Positions 34,312 through 45,339 of a stretch of 64,000 nucleotides of DNA are shown in pieces. Source of the stretch: Neocallimastix lanati (nom. inval.). Lineage: Eukaryota; Neocallimastigomycota; Neocallimastigomycetes; Neocallimastigales; Neocallimastigaceae. The translations under genes were made by a program, and so were the position numbers. The notes under the pieces are model-generated. The model saw only the letters and a program-made list of their open reading frames with translations, was not told the DNA's origin and ran no database searches. How positions within the stretch are numbered: position 1 is the stretch's first letter; each line of letters opens with the position of its first letter. The DNA is taken from the NCBI GenBank assembly GCA_016946835.1, contig JACVTC010000045.1, positions 652,501 through 716,500 of the forward strand, given 5' to 3'.

Positions 34312-34344
34312 GATTAAGAGTCTCAACTCTTCAGTTGAACTATC
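34312..34344 (+). promoter_or_regulatory. Half tRNA-Lys(CUU)-like primer binding site, family B
   Basis: GATTAAGAGTCTCAACTC followed by TTCAGTTGAACTATC is the complement of a tRNA 5' half: TAGTTCAACTG (D arm) then GACTCTTAATC (Lys-CUU anticodon loop). The first 14 bases equal those of the family A site, but the D-arm half differs, so the two families keep the same primer choice with different flanks. Confidence 0.65.
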
Positions 34345-34635
34345 AATAAAGCTAAGTTGAAATATATAAAATATAAAATCATTTTATCATTAATAATCAA
34401 ACTAATAAAAATATATTTTTATTATTTTTATAAAATTTATTATAGAAACAAAACGTAATAACCAATATCGATAAGAAAATATTACAGAACAATTGTGAGA
34501 ATGTTAAAGATATAAAATTTAAAATAAAATGCTTATTGTAATGGGTCATAGTTATTATTAATTTTCTAAAAATAAAAAAATGATATAAATACATATACAT
34601 ATAATTAGATAAAAAGAAAATATTAAAATAAAATA

Positions 34636-34930
34636 ATAGTCAACTAGTCTATCTAAGTTGAGAATTATTGAAAATAAAAAATAAATGTCAACTAGCTAAG
34701 TTGTGAATAATTGATAATAAAATAAAAATAATTGTCAACTAGCTAGGTTGATAAACAATAAAAATAAAAATAATTGTTGATTAGGTTATCTAAGTTGTAA
34801 ATAATTAACTATAAAATGATTGTCAACTAGATTAACTAAATTGAAAATAATAGTAAATAAAAATAAAAATAATAGTCTAACTAGTGAAGTTTTAAATAAT
34901 TAAATTTAAAATAATAGTCATTTTAAGTTA
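34636..34930 (+). repeat. Hairpin repeat array in the leader of the family B element
   Basis: Five to seven degenerate units built on GTCAACTAGCTAAGTTG, each an imperfect palindrome (CAAC..GTTG), spaced by about 40-50 A+T-rich bases. It occupies the same place, between primer site and body, as the unrelated-sequence hairpin array of family A. Confidence 0.65.
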
Positions 34931-35436
34931 TTAAGAGTAAGAATTATCAATTACAAATAATCTGTTTATTCAAGTTAATTAATAATAACTATCTTTAACT
35001 AAATATTAATGAAACACGTAAAATAAAAAATATTAACAACTAATTGAAAAAGAGACAAATAAAAATGATTTATAAAAATTAATATTAACATTAATATATA
35101 ATATAAACATAATTTATTTTTAATATAAATAAATATATAATTACTAAAATAATAAAATTATTAAATATTAAATAATATATCCTCACACACAAAATCCGTT
35201 CTGACAATATACAATTCAAAATAATATAAAAAAATTTAATATAGATATAATATGAATTAACTTAATTTTTAATATACAATATAATACCATCAAGAAAAAT
35301 TAACAAATAATTAATGTTGAAACTAGAAACAATCCACAGAAAATATAATAAAAGAAATTTTAATAATTAAAGTTTTACACTAAAATTTTAACAAATAATG
35401 TTCAAGAAATCAATTAAAACTAAAGTATCCGAGAAA

Positions 35437-35469
<33 letters not shown>

Positions 35470-36049
35470 CTTTTATATTTAATAAAATTTTAATTTATTA
35501 TAATATTCATTTTTATTTAATACATTTCAAATTTTAATTTATAATAATTTTAAAATGTTCAATTATATCAATCTATTAAAAATAATATTAATGATATATT
35601 AAATTAAAATTAAATTAAATTCAATCCAATCCATAATATAAATTTCATTATTTTTGCTAAACTTTAATTAATAATATTTAATCCAATCCATCAATTTTAA
35701 TAACAATTTAAAATTTTTTCAAAAAAATTATATTATTAATAATATATATTTATAAAAATCTAGTTTACCATTTATTAATTTATTAATCCAATTTTTGTTA
35801 AATCTCGAAACCTGTAATATATTTTTTTAATGACATATTTATTCATATAAGACCCATTTATATATCAATAATAATAATATGGAAGATTACATTTAGATAA
35901 TCTATATAAAATAATTTAAAATATATTATTTGAATTATTTATTATTCTCCAAATATTCGTAAATTATTCGTTAAAAAAAAAAAAAAAAAAAAAGAGTAAA
36001 AATAATGAAAAATGTATTACTGTAAATAATATTTATTCTAAACATCTTA

Positions 36050-37115
36050 AAAATAAAAGAATAATGAGTTATTTGTAAATCAAATAAAAACTTTCATAAA
36101 TTAAAATAATTAAATGATAAAGAAGCACTAAAAGAATCTTTTTATTAAATACTAAAGGAGAAAATTTAAATAATTAATATATAAAAATAAAGTATGTAAA
36201 TTATAAATAAATATCCAAATTTGATTGAAATCTTATTATAAATAAATATCCAAATTTGATTGAAATCTTATTATAAATAAATATCCAAATTTGATTGAAA
36301 TCTTATTATAAATAAATATCCAAATTTGATTGAAATCTTATTATAAATAAATATCCAAATTTGATTGAAATCTTATTATAAATAAATATCCAAATTTGAT
36401 TGAAATCTTATGGCATGAAAGAAATATATTTAATCTTTAAAAGATGATACTAACCTTATAAAAAACAATCCAATAATCTAATATTGATTTGTGATTACCG
36501 CATCATATGAAAACAATGAAGAATAAAAATGTTTTTAGAAAAACACAAAAATACAATGATAATATAATTTTTTTGTGCTTCAAATCAATAATTAACATCT
36601 AAATATAAATGGGAATCATATATATATTTATATATATAAAAAAAAAAAAGTAGGAGATTTAAATGCTATTAAAAATATGATCGTTAACACCAGAAAACCT
36701 ATGAATAGATTTGAAGGTATTTTATAACCAATAAATACATTTACCTATAAAAGATTTTTTGAGAAAGATTTTTTATGAAATTAACTCATTCATCCGATGA
36801 ATCTTCCCAATGGTGTTTAAATATTATTGAAAATAAGAAGTTACGTTTATTCTTCACAATTTATTATTATTTAAAAGATATTACTTTAAATTAACAAATA
36901 AATTACAAATGCGATATAGATTTTGAAACAGTGTTATATTTATTTCATAAAAATAATAATTAATTTAATGGAGATATTCTAGTAATACGTGATGACAAAT
37001 ACATTATTTTATCAAATGAATTAAATTTTATTATATATAATTAGTAAAAAAAAGAAAAAAATAAAAAACATATATTATTTAAATACAGCTATATACAATA
37101 CTCTTAATATAATCA
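36050..37115 (+). pseudogene. Decayed copy of the two-domain glycosyltransferase gene, inside the LTR element
   Basis: The plus strand matches the gene at 17359-19332 with many changes. Landmarks: AAATATCC..TTGATTGAAATCTTATGG (gene: KYPDLIEILW), YKWESY-like AAATGGGAATCATAT at about 36605, GDLNAIKNMIVN-like sequence, TGAATAGATTTGAAGG (MNGFGG), TCATCCGATGAATC (SSDES), and GGAGATATTCTAGTAATACGTGATGACAAATA (GDILVIHDDKY) at about 36968. Pieces of the gene between these are missing. A 35-base segment of the KYPDLIEIL region has become a six-copy tandem array (36201-36410). Several stops and shifts leave it non-coding. It is oriented with the LTR element. Confidence 0.8.
36201..36410 (+). repeat. 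Six identical 35-bp tandem units
   Basis: Period 35, starting at 36201, 36236, 36271, 36306, 36341 and 36376. The copies appear identical. The unit is drawn from the glycosyltransferase pseudogene around it. 35 is not a multiple of three, so the expansion could not have kept a reading frame, and the sameness of the units points to recent growth or homogenisation. Confidence 0.9.
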
Positions 37116-37227
37116 ATATATATATAAATAAAAAAAATTATATTAGTATAAATGTAATAATCAATAATAAACCAATATTATAAATTATATATTGTTATAG
37201 TTTTGTAAATTTTTTTATTTATTTTCA

Positions 37228-37950
37228 GCTTGCTTTAATCAATCTTTTAAAGAACAAGTTAATGCTCAGTTTGGATTTTTCTAACCAGTTAAAACTGTTG
37301 ATCCAAAGGTTGATATAGCTATTGATATACTTAATAGATTAAAGAAATATATCAAACAACCGAAGACAATATTAAAAAGATGATTAATTGTATGAAAACT
37401 ACTATGAACGAACAAAAGCAATTTGCCTTTGTTTCTAAAGATGCAAAATTAAAAGGAGATGAAGTTGTTTTATAAAAAAAAAAAAAAAAAAAAGGTTAAA
37501 TCTTGTTAGTTATTCTTTAAGTTCAAGTTCTAAAGATATTGATTATTTATACTTACCAGCTATGGAAAATTTCCATGAATGGCTAAAATCTTTCTTAGAT
37601 AAAGCTATTCGTGATGCCTAAGATTCTGTTTACAATTATAATAATGTTCGTACTGAAATGGATATTACTACTCAAATGATTGCTCAAACAAAATAAAGAT
37701 TAAGTACCGAAATTAATAGCATTAAAGAATGTAGACATGCTACCTCAATTTTAAGGGAACATGAACAATCTTATAAAATAAAGAAGGATAAATATGAATT
37801 ATTATGTGAAGAAGTTATTAAAAATATTGAATTATTAGAAGCTAAGGGTAAGGCTGATATACCAAATTACCTTCAATTTATGTATGATTCTATGAATATT
37901 TTCTATCATCAATCAATAAATTATTTCCCAGAAAGTGATTCATATAAATA
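37228..37950 (+). pseudogene. BAR-domain-like gene fragment inside the LTR element
   Basis: After a convincing 3' splice site (TTTATTTATTTTCAG ending about 37227) a broken frame reads CFNQSFKEQVNAQFGFF, then KTVDPKVDIAIDIL, YLPAMENFHEWLKSFL, NNVRTEMDITTQMIAQTK, KKDKYELLCEEVIKNIELLEAK and IPNYLQFMYDSMNIFYHQSI. The long amphipathic helices and the ending resemble BAR or sorting-nexin-type membrane-curvature proteins; that family call is by eye only. Several in-frame stops and one A run interrupt it. The retained splice site shows that it was copied from DNA or unspliced RNA. Confidence 0.55.
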
Positions 37951-38265
37951 AAAAATAATAATAATAATAAAATAAAATAAAAAGACATAATAATAATTTA
38001 AATAAAGAAAGATTAATAAATAATAGTAATAATAAAAAGTAACTCCAATCCAATTTGAATGTAAGGGGAAACGTTAGAATCTGAAATATATAAAAATAAT
38101 TTCTTTAGTTTACAAATAAAAATAAAATAAATCTTTTTCATGTACTTTATAATATGTTATTTGTATTATTATTATTAAAAATAAAATATTATTTTATATA
38201 GTAATACATTTGCAATAATTCTCTTCAACTCTAACTTTTACCAAAAGTTAGATTTGAGGGAGGAA

Positions 38266-38474
38266 TGTTAGAAACAAAAATATAAAGATTTATTATTATA
38301 TTAATTAAAGGAGAAATGTTATATAAATTAATATATTAGTATAAGATATGTGACTAATAGTAACAAATAGCCACATATTATATTTACTATAAATACCATA
38401 AAAAAGTATAAAATTATGTATATATACTATTCTTTACTCTTATATAATAAAAAATGAGATTTATACTTTTCACA
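38266..38474 (+). repeat. 3' LTR of the family B element
   Basis: 209 bp, TGTTAGAAAC to TTTTCACA, preceded by TTTGAGGGAGGAA. It is followed at 38475-38527 by a near-copy of the 53 bases that precede the first LTR. Confidence 0.85.
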
Positions 38475-38527
38475 GAAATTCTTGTAAAATTTGAATATTA
38501 ATTTTTTTTTGGTTATTAATTAACTTA

Positions 38528-39929
38528 TTTATACTAATATAAATTATTTGATATATTAAAAAAATCTATTTAACTAATAAATGAACATTCTTTTTTTGAT
38601 ATTAACAAAGAAAAATATTGGAATTACTATACAAAGTGAAAATTTACCGAACAATTAGAAAAATTTTCAAACCATTAGTTTCTTTTGTCAGAAATAAAAG
38701 AAATTAAAATAATTTAATAATTGTTTATATTATAAAAATAAAATTATCTATGTTTTTCTATAAATAATTAATTAAATTATATAAATAATTGTATTATTAC
38801 AATAGATAATTTATATGCTTGAATTTTTACCTTTTCATAATATAATATAAAAAGGAATATTGTATTTTGATATGTGGATTTATTTGAAATATGATATACC
38901 TAATAAAACTGTTTATGTAAAGATGAAATATTTTATATTAAATAAATAAATAATAATTAAAAATAATTAATTAATAATATTTAAATAAAAAATTATAATA
39001 ATTTTAATATTTAAAATAATAACAATTTCAATCATTTAGCTATTTTTTATTTCATTTAAATTAATAAATTTTCATTAATTAAAAATTCTAATTAATTAAA
39101 TTTATTTAAATATATAAAATTTTCAATTATAATATATAAAAATTTTAAATTATTATTTTCTAATAAAATATCAATTATTAAATTAATAGTAATAATATTT
39201 TTAAATTTTTAAAATTAAAAATAAAATATAACTAAAAATGTTTTATTTTAATACGAATTATTTAATAATTATTTTTTTTATATTTATAGATTTTTTAAAA
39301 TATTATTAAAAATTATGAATAAAAAATAATACTTTTAAAATCATTATAAATGAAGTAAATAAATATTTATTTTTTATTTATTATATTTAAAAATTAATAA
39401 ATAAAAAAAAATAATAGATCAAAAAATTAAGAAACACTTTAAAAGTAGTGTTTTGTTTTTAATAAGTTATAATGATAACAAAAAATATATAAAAAATTTT
39501 ATTTCTTATTATTAAACAAAAAAATCTTTAAAAATTAAAAATAAACTAAAAATTAAAATAAAAATAAAATATAAAAATATAAAAGAGTATTAAAATTTTT
39601 ATTTTCATTATTATTTTAAAAAAAAATATTTTCATATTATAAAGAAAACAAAAAATAAATTTAAAAATTAAATAAAAAAAAAAATAATAATACTTAATAA
39701 TTATTAAAACATTATTTAATTAAATGCAATGCCATAATCATATAAAATAATAAAAAAATTAAAAAAATAATAACATAAATATAATTGAGAGAAATTTTAT
39801 AATTTAATACTTATTTTCCTTTAATATTTAACTTAATTGAATAAAAAGTTATTTAATTATTAAAAAAATAATTTTTTTAATAAAACTTAAAAAAAATTAA
39901 TTTTAAAGTTAATTATAAATATTAATAAA
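38528..39929. other. A+T-rich intergenic region
   Basis: Upstream of the nitroreductase gene. No gene, RNA or element is recognised. Confidence 0.55.
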
Positions 39930-41510
39930 ATGAAAGAAAAATTTAATGAAATTAAAGAAGTGAATATGCAAAAAATTCAACAGAAGTATATAAAATTAAA
40001 TAAAAGTTCTAAAAAATATAAAAAAATAGTTTCATTATTTAAAAATATTACTTTTTATTTTATAATAATAATATCTTTTTTCATATATAAAAAACCATTT
40101 GAAAACAAATTACTAGAAAAGAATAAAGAAATAGAAAATATAAAAATACAATTAAATAAAATAATAATAGAAAAAGATCAATTAAATTCAAAAATTCAAA
40201 TACAAAATACTACACTTCAAAATCAAATTCTTTTATTACAGAATCAAAATACTAAATATGAGAGTGATATTATTTTAAATAAAAATATTAATAATGAACT
40301 AAAATATAAATTAAAATTATATCAAAATGATTTAGAAAATAAAAATAAGGAATTTCAACATAAATCTGATATTTTTATGAAACAAATTACAAATTTTGAA
40401 AATATTGTTATTAGATATAAGAAAGAAATTAATGAAAAAGAATTTATTATTAATTCTTTAAGAGATCGTATTAACTTTAATGTAAAAGAATTAAAAGAAG
40501 TACAATCTCAAACTTTAAAAAATAATTCTACTAATCTATTAACTGAGAAGGAAAACCACAACGAAAATAAATTATCTTTTCTTGACAAAGAATATTTATA
40601 TGATAAAAATTTTTATAACGTATATAATATGGAATCAAATGAAACTTTTAATAAACTAGGATATTCACTTGTTTTCCAAACTCATTCATTGGAAAAAGGA
40701 TTATCCCATTTTAAATTAAGACCTTTTGGAGAGAATAAAATTAAATCAATAATAAATACTTTGAAAGCAGAATTAAAATATAATAATCATGAACGTCATT
40801 TCTATTTTATTAATGGAATTAACACATTAAGAGAATACAAAAATATTTATGAAAAGTATAAGTGGACAAAAAGGTCTGAATATAAAATAGTAAAAAGATT
40901 TTTAAAATATTATAAACATATCGAAGAACAAAAAACTGGAGCATATATATTAACTAAAGAAGAATTAAAAAGTGATTATAACATTGATTATAAAAAATTT
41001 ATTAAGTCAAGACATTCAACAAGAAATTACAAAAATTTAAAATTAAAATTTGATGACATTAAAAAAGCAGTAGAAATGGCGAAATATACTCCTTCAGCTT
41101 GCAATAGGCAATATATTAAATTACATTATTACCCCACTGGTAAAATGAAGCAGAATGTAATAGATTATAGTGTAGGAAAAGGTGGTTTATATTTAGAAGG
41201 TGTAAACACTTTTATTATTACATTTGATGTAAATGGTTTAAGAGGAGTGGGAGAAAGAAATCAAGGATATTTTAATGCTGGATTATTTTCAACTAATTTA
41301 GTCAATGCATTTCATTCTCTTGGAATTGGAACTTGCTTTATACAATTTAATAATTCTTCAGAGCAAGAAGAAAAATTAAAAAAAATTAATGATATTCCTT
41401 CAAATGAAAGAATTGCTGTTATTCTCTATGCTGGATATTATGATGATAAATCTATATTTTCTAGAAGTCCACGAAGAGATTTTGAAGATTATTTTATTGA
41501 ACATAAATAA
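39930..41510 (+). CDS. Membrane-anchored coiled-coil nitroreductase-family protein
   Basis: 526 residues. One membrane span at about 41-53 (TFYFIIIISFFIY) follows a short basic cytosolic-like tail, giving a type II layout. Residues about 58-200 form a Lys/Glu/Asn/Gln coiled coil. Residues 240-345 carry HSLEKGLSHFK (252-262) and FGENK, a module that precedes the nitroreductase fold in bacterial exopolysaccharide-locus proteins. The FMN-binding nitroreductase domain begins at SRHSTRNY (360-367), with YTPSACNRQY, GIGTCFIQ and AVILYAGYYDD later. The substrate is unknown; in bacteria such proteins sit beside pyruvyl transferases, as here (43401-45339). The start ATG has an A-rich context and lacks a competing upstream frame. 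A decayed paralogue flanks the copia insertion at 48783-53899. Confidence 0.82.
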   Translation: MKEKFNEIKEVNMQKIQQKYIKLNKSSKKYKKIVSLFKNITFYFIIIISFFIYKKPFENKLLEKNKEIENIKIQLNKIIIEKDQLNSKIQIQNTTLQNQILLLQNQNTKYESDIILNKNINNELKYKLKLYQNDLENKNKEFQHKSDIFMKQITNFENIVIRYKKEINEKEFIINSLRDRINFNVKELKEVQSQTLKNNSTNLLTEKENHNENKLSFLDKEYLYDKNFYNVYNMESNETFNKLGYSLVFQTHSLEKGLSHFKLRPFGENKIKSIINTLKAELKYNNHERHFYFINGINTLREYKNIYEKYKWTKRSEYKIVKRFLKYYKHIEEQKTGAYILTKEELKSDYNIDYKKFIKSRHSTRNYKNLKLKFDDIKKAVEMAKYTPSACNRQYIKLHYYPTGKMKQNVIDYSVGKGGLYLEGVNTFIITFDVNGLRGVGERNQGYFNAGLFSTNLVNAFHSLGIGTCFIQFNNSSEQEEKLKKINDIPSNERIAVILYAGYYDDKSIFSRSPRRDFEDYFIEHK

Positions 41511-43400
41511 ATTATTAATATTAAAAAAATTTATTATTTATTATTTATTTTTAAATATTTTATACAAAAAATTTTTTTAATTATATTGTATTTTAATATT
41601 ATTATATAAACAAAATTATATAAAATTATATGAATTTCAAAAAAAAAATCCTTTTTTTTAAATTAAATTTAAAGTTTAAATTTTATTTTTTTAATATTAA
41701 TTTAATTTTACTTAAATTATAAATTAAAAAGGTATAATAAGCCAAAAAAATTATATAAGATTTAAAATTTAGCATGAAGAAATAAATTTTTATAATAAAT
41801 TTTTAAAAATTATTAATATTAAATAATATTTATATAATTTAATTAATAATCTATTATAAATGGTTCTTTGAGTATTTTTTTATTTAGTTTATTTTTAGAT
41901 CTAATCTTTATATATATATAAAAGTTTTAATTTTTTTTTTTGAAATAAAAGAATACAAAAATTTATATTGGAATACTATTTATGATATATTTTATTTGGT
42001 ATTACCATATTTAGTAAAGACAGTTTAAAATAAAAAAATATATTCTTACCATATTGTATAGTATCATATAACATTATTAGGCATCCAACAAGAAAAAGAA
42101 GAGAAATATCAATAGTAAATAAATAGTAAAAAGCATTTCATGAAATTTGTATCCATTAAAAAATAATTTTTCTTTTAGGATATCACCTTATATATCGACA
42201 TCCACCAAATATAATTTAAATGTATATCTAGAGGTAGACTTAAGCTGTTATGAAGAGAAAAAAAATCTACAATATATTATATTATTAATATGGGCCAAAC
42301 ATCAATAGCAAAATATTCAAACCTATAATAATGAGTATAAATACATATCTTTGAAAGTAATTTTTATAAATTAAATTATTATGCTCTAAATTGTATATTG
42401 TTAAAAAATTTCTTCGAAGAAATATATATATAAAACAAAAAAAAAAAAAATTAAAATAGATAAAAAAGTAGTAATTTACAATAATATAAATGAAATATTA
42501 ATTATAAAATCTAATAATGTAAATTTAATATATTTCATAATAAAAGTGTTGAAAATTGAAAATTGAATTAATTTAGAATGTATTAAATATGAAATTAATA
42601 ATATCATTTTAAAATAATTTATTTTAATAAATCCATAAAATATAAAATCATGTTTTTAATTTATAATGCTATTTAGTTTTTTAATCAATTTTTATTATAT
42701 TTTATCTTAATAAAAATATGAAATTTACATTAACAAGTATATCTAAAATTATTAAAATTTAAAATAAATTTTTGTTTAAATTTTTGATAAATTTTAATTC
42801 TAAGATTAAGAATTTCAATTTCGATTGATTGAATTATATGAAATTATTTCATATATAAAAATGGTAAATAAAATTAAATTATTTAAAATTAATATTTAAA
42901 TATTAATTATTATTTATATATTTATATAAAAATTTTAGCAAACATCGTTTTCAAGCTAATATAAAATAAAATTTTATTGATTGAGAATTAAATAATATAT
43001 GCAATTTAATATTTCATATTTATATTTAAATTATTTTTTTTATTATAAAATATGAAAAACATTAACAAAATTGATACAAATATTAACGCTATAATTATTA
43101 ATATCAAAAGCTACTTATTTTATTTAAACTACTTTTAACAATTTTATACAATAAAATATTTTCATATAAATTATTAAATTTATTACATATTGAACTATAA
43201 ATATTTATTAATAATAATTTATATTAAAATTATATTATTAAAAAGGTGTCATTACTAAAAATTGCAATTTATATTTTATAAGAAAATTGTATGCTTAATA
43301 ATTTGTAATCTTTTATTATGAATATATATTATTTCTATTTTAACATAATAATTGCTTACATTTCTGTTAAATAAGAATTTTTTAAATTTTAATTAAATTT
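41511..43400. other. Intergenic region with an unexplained mixed patch
   Basis: Mostly A and T. The stretch at about 42050-42350 has more G and C than its flanks but gives only short broken frames on both strands. It could be a decayed gene piece; no family is recognised. Confidence 0.4.
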
Positions 43401-45339
43401 TTATAAATTGGACTGCAAAAATTGTATACCTTCTTGACGTTTTTGTTCAATTATTTTATCAACTAATGAATAGTCAATTGGTGGTAATTTTTCCAAATTA
43501 ACTTCGGTTAAATCGTAGAATAATCTATTCATAAGACCTAAATCAGACAATAACGATGTAAATCTTTCTTTACCTCTATTTTTATTACATAAACATATAA
43601 AATCTTTATGAAATATAATAGAAAAACAAACCCCATGAAAGGAATCAGTAATTACACGCTGAGAGGATTGAATACCTTTTAAAAAATCGTTAATACTGGT
43701 ATTTCCTATGTTTATCCAATGTTGAATAGGATTTACTCTTTCTAGTATGGAATTAATTTGATTAGCTATTTTTTCTGATCTATCTAGAATATATATCAAA
43801 TTAGAAGTACTAAGATTCAGTGTTGATCGATCCAATAATTTATTCCAATAGTTGTTTTTTAAATAGAATACAGGATCAAATATTGCTTTGGCCTCTGCCT
43901 TAAAAGTATTTTTACATATTTTTACACCACTTTTTTCACGAACTGTGATTTTATTAAAAGATTTAATATACTTTCTAATTTTTCTTAATAGTTTCCGAGA
44001 TCCTTCCCAATGATCTGTACCAAAACTAGCTGCGCATGCAATTTTATTTTTATTTTTTTCTACGAAAGAAAGAAAAAAAACTTCGTATGAATTTTTTGTA
44101 TACTCATAACGCCAAACCTGGTCACTTCCAACAACAAAATTATTATAATATTTGTTTAATGATTTTAATTTATCTATATTTCCATTATATCCATTGATTC
44201 CTCCAGAAAATAGGTTTTCATCAATAAATTGAGTAAATGAAATTTTATCAATTGCTTTTCCAATCAAATATGGGTTATATCCTAACTTCAATAGAATTGT
44301 TTGTAAGGAGTATGCAGTTAAGATTGCACCATAATTTTTACCGTAAAAAAAATTAAAAATAGCAACATTCTTTTTTGTGTTTATTATTCGTGAATAAGCT
44401 TCTTTATATCCTGTATTTTCTATTAAATAAAAAAATAACTTTTTGTTATAATACTCATATGACGGATGATACATAAGAGACAGATACTTTTTTGAGTAAT
44501 ATGGACGATAACTTTCATTTAAACAGATTTTACTTAAAAATCCTTTCATAAAGTAATTAGTTGAAAGTGTTTCAGATAGACATTCTTGCTCAGAAGTAAA
44601 AGAATGTGAAAGATTCCCATAACCGTTTTCATCATTATTAACTAATACTGAAATTTCTTTTTTATTATTAAATGAGGTTTTTGCTAATCTCCATTTGCTA
44701 TCTTTATCTGAACAATCAGTACTATTTATAGATGAAAGAGTATCATTATCACATAAATCATTTTTATTTTCATTTATTTTTCTTAACTTTAAATCATTTA
44801 AATATACTTGTTCCTCAGTAGTAAAATTTGTATCATTTTTTAATTCTTCATGAATTATTTTCTTTTTATTTTCATTTTCTTCTGATAAAGATTTATTTTC
44901 ATGTTTTTCCAAATTATATTTTAAAATGCATTTACCAATATAATCGTTGTTCTTAGAGATATCACTATTTTAAATCATATTTTTATACCAATAAACAAAT
45001 GAAATAATAATATAGATATTTTTAGTTTTAAATTAAATATATTTAATTTATGTGTATATAAAACTTTCTTACTGATTTTCTAAATTATCATTTTTCTTTT
45101 TAGTAGTTTCACTTATTTTTCCTTCGGAGCTATTATTACATAATAACAAATTTAAATGTAAAATAAAAAGTATAATAATAAATATATTAATATTTTGCAA
45201 TAAATTATAATTTTTATTTTTATATAAAAACAATATTTAATAGTTACTATAACGGTATTTCATTTTCAATTTTTTCACTACGAAATGTTAGTATCAAAGT
45301 AAAATTGAATAAAAATAAAAAATAAAATTTCAATTTCAT
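43401..45339 (-). CDS. Polysaccharide pyruvyl transferase-like enzyme (3 exons)
   Basis: Proposed exons, minus strand: 45339-45248, 45129-45073 and 44964-43401, summing to 1713 bases in one frame (570 residues). Donors are GTAACT and GTAAGA; acceptors are AATAATAG and AAAATAG. Exon 1 is a signal peptide (MKLKFYFLFLFNFTLILTF). Residues about 50-240 are an acidic, Asn/Ser-rich stem of unknown role. The enzyme domain shows YGAILTAYSLQ at about 261-271, VVGSDQVW at 328-335, CAASFGTDHW, a VREKSG motif, FDPVF, and TDSFHG at 489-494, which together mark the pyruvyl transferase (CsaB/WcaK-like) family. It would add pyruvate ketals to lumenal glycans. The family is essentially bacterial, though yeasts have Pvg1. 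The open frame continues upstream of 44912 without an ATG, which led to the exon search. Confidence 0.8.

Larger units (their letters stand above)
34104..38474 (+). mobile_element. Non-autonomous LTR element (family B) carrying host gene pieces
   Basis: Two LTRs of about 208 bp (34104-34311 and 38266-38474) begin TGTTAGAAAC, end TTTTCACA and differ at about half a dozen sites. A half-tRNA primer site follows the first LTR (34312-34344), and the purine tract TTTGAGGGAGGAA precedes the second. Between them there is no recognisable gag or pol. The interior holds a hairpin repeat array (34636-34930), A+T-rich leader, a decayed piece of the two-domain glycosyltransferase gene (about 36050-37115) and a decayed BAR-like gene piece (about 37228-37950). 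It would depend on another element's proteins. The expected 5-bp target duplication is not seen; instead a 53-bp direct duplication flanks it. Middle-aged. Confidence 0.75.

Noticed and set aside
36201-36410. CRISPR-like array
   Set aside because: Head-to-tail identical units with no spacers, inside a eukaryotic pseudogene.
42050-42350. A gene in the mixed-composition patch
   Set aside because: No frame longer than a few tens of codons and no recognisable motif on either strand.
44900-44912. Start of the pyruvyl transferase at 44912
   Set aside because: The codon there is TTG, and the frame stays open upstream to a splice acceptor at 44965; a spliced start at 45339 fits better.
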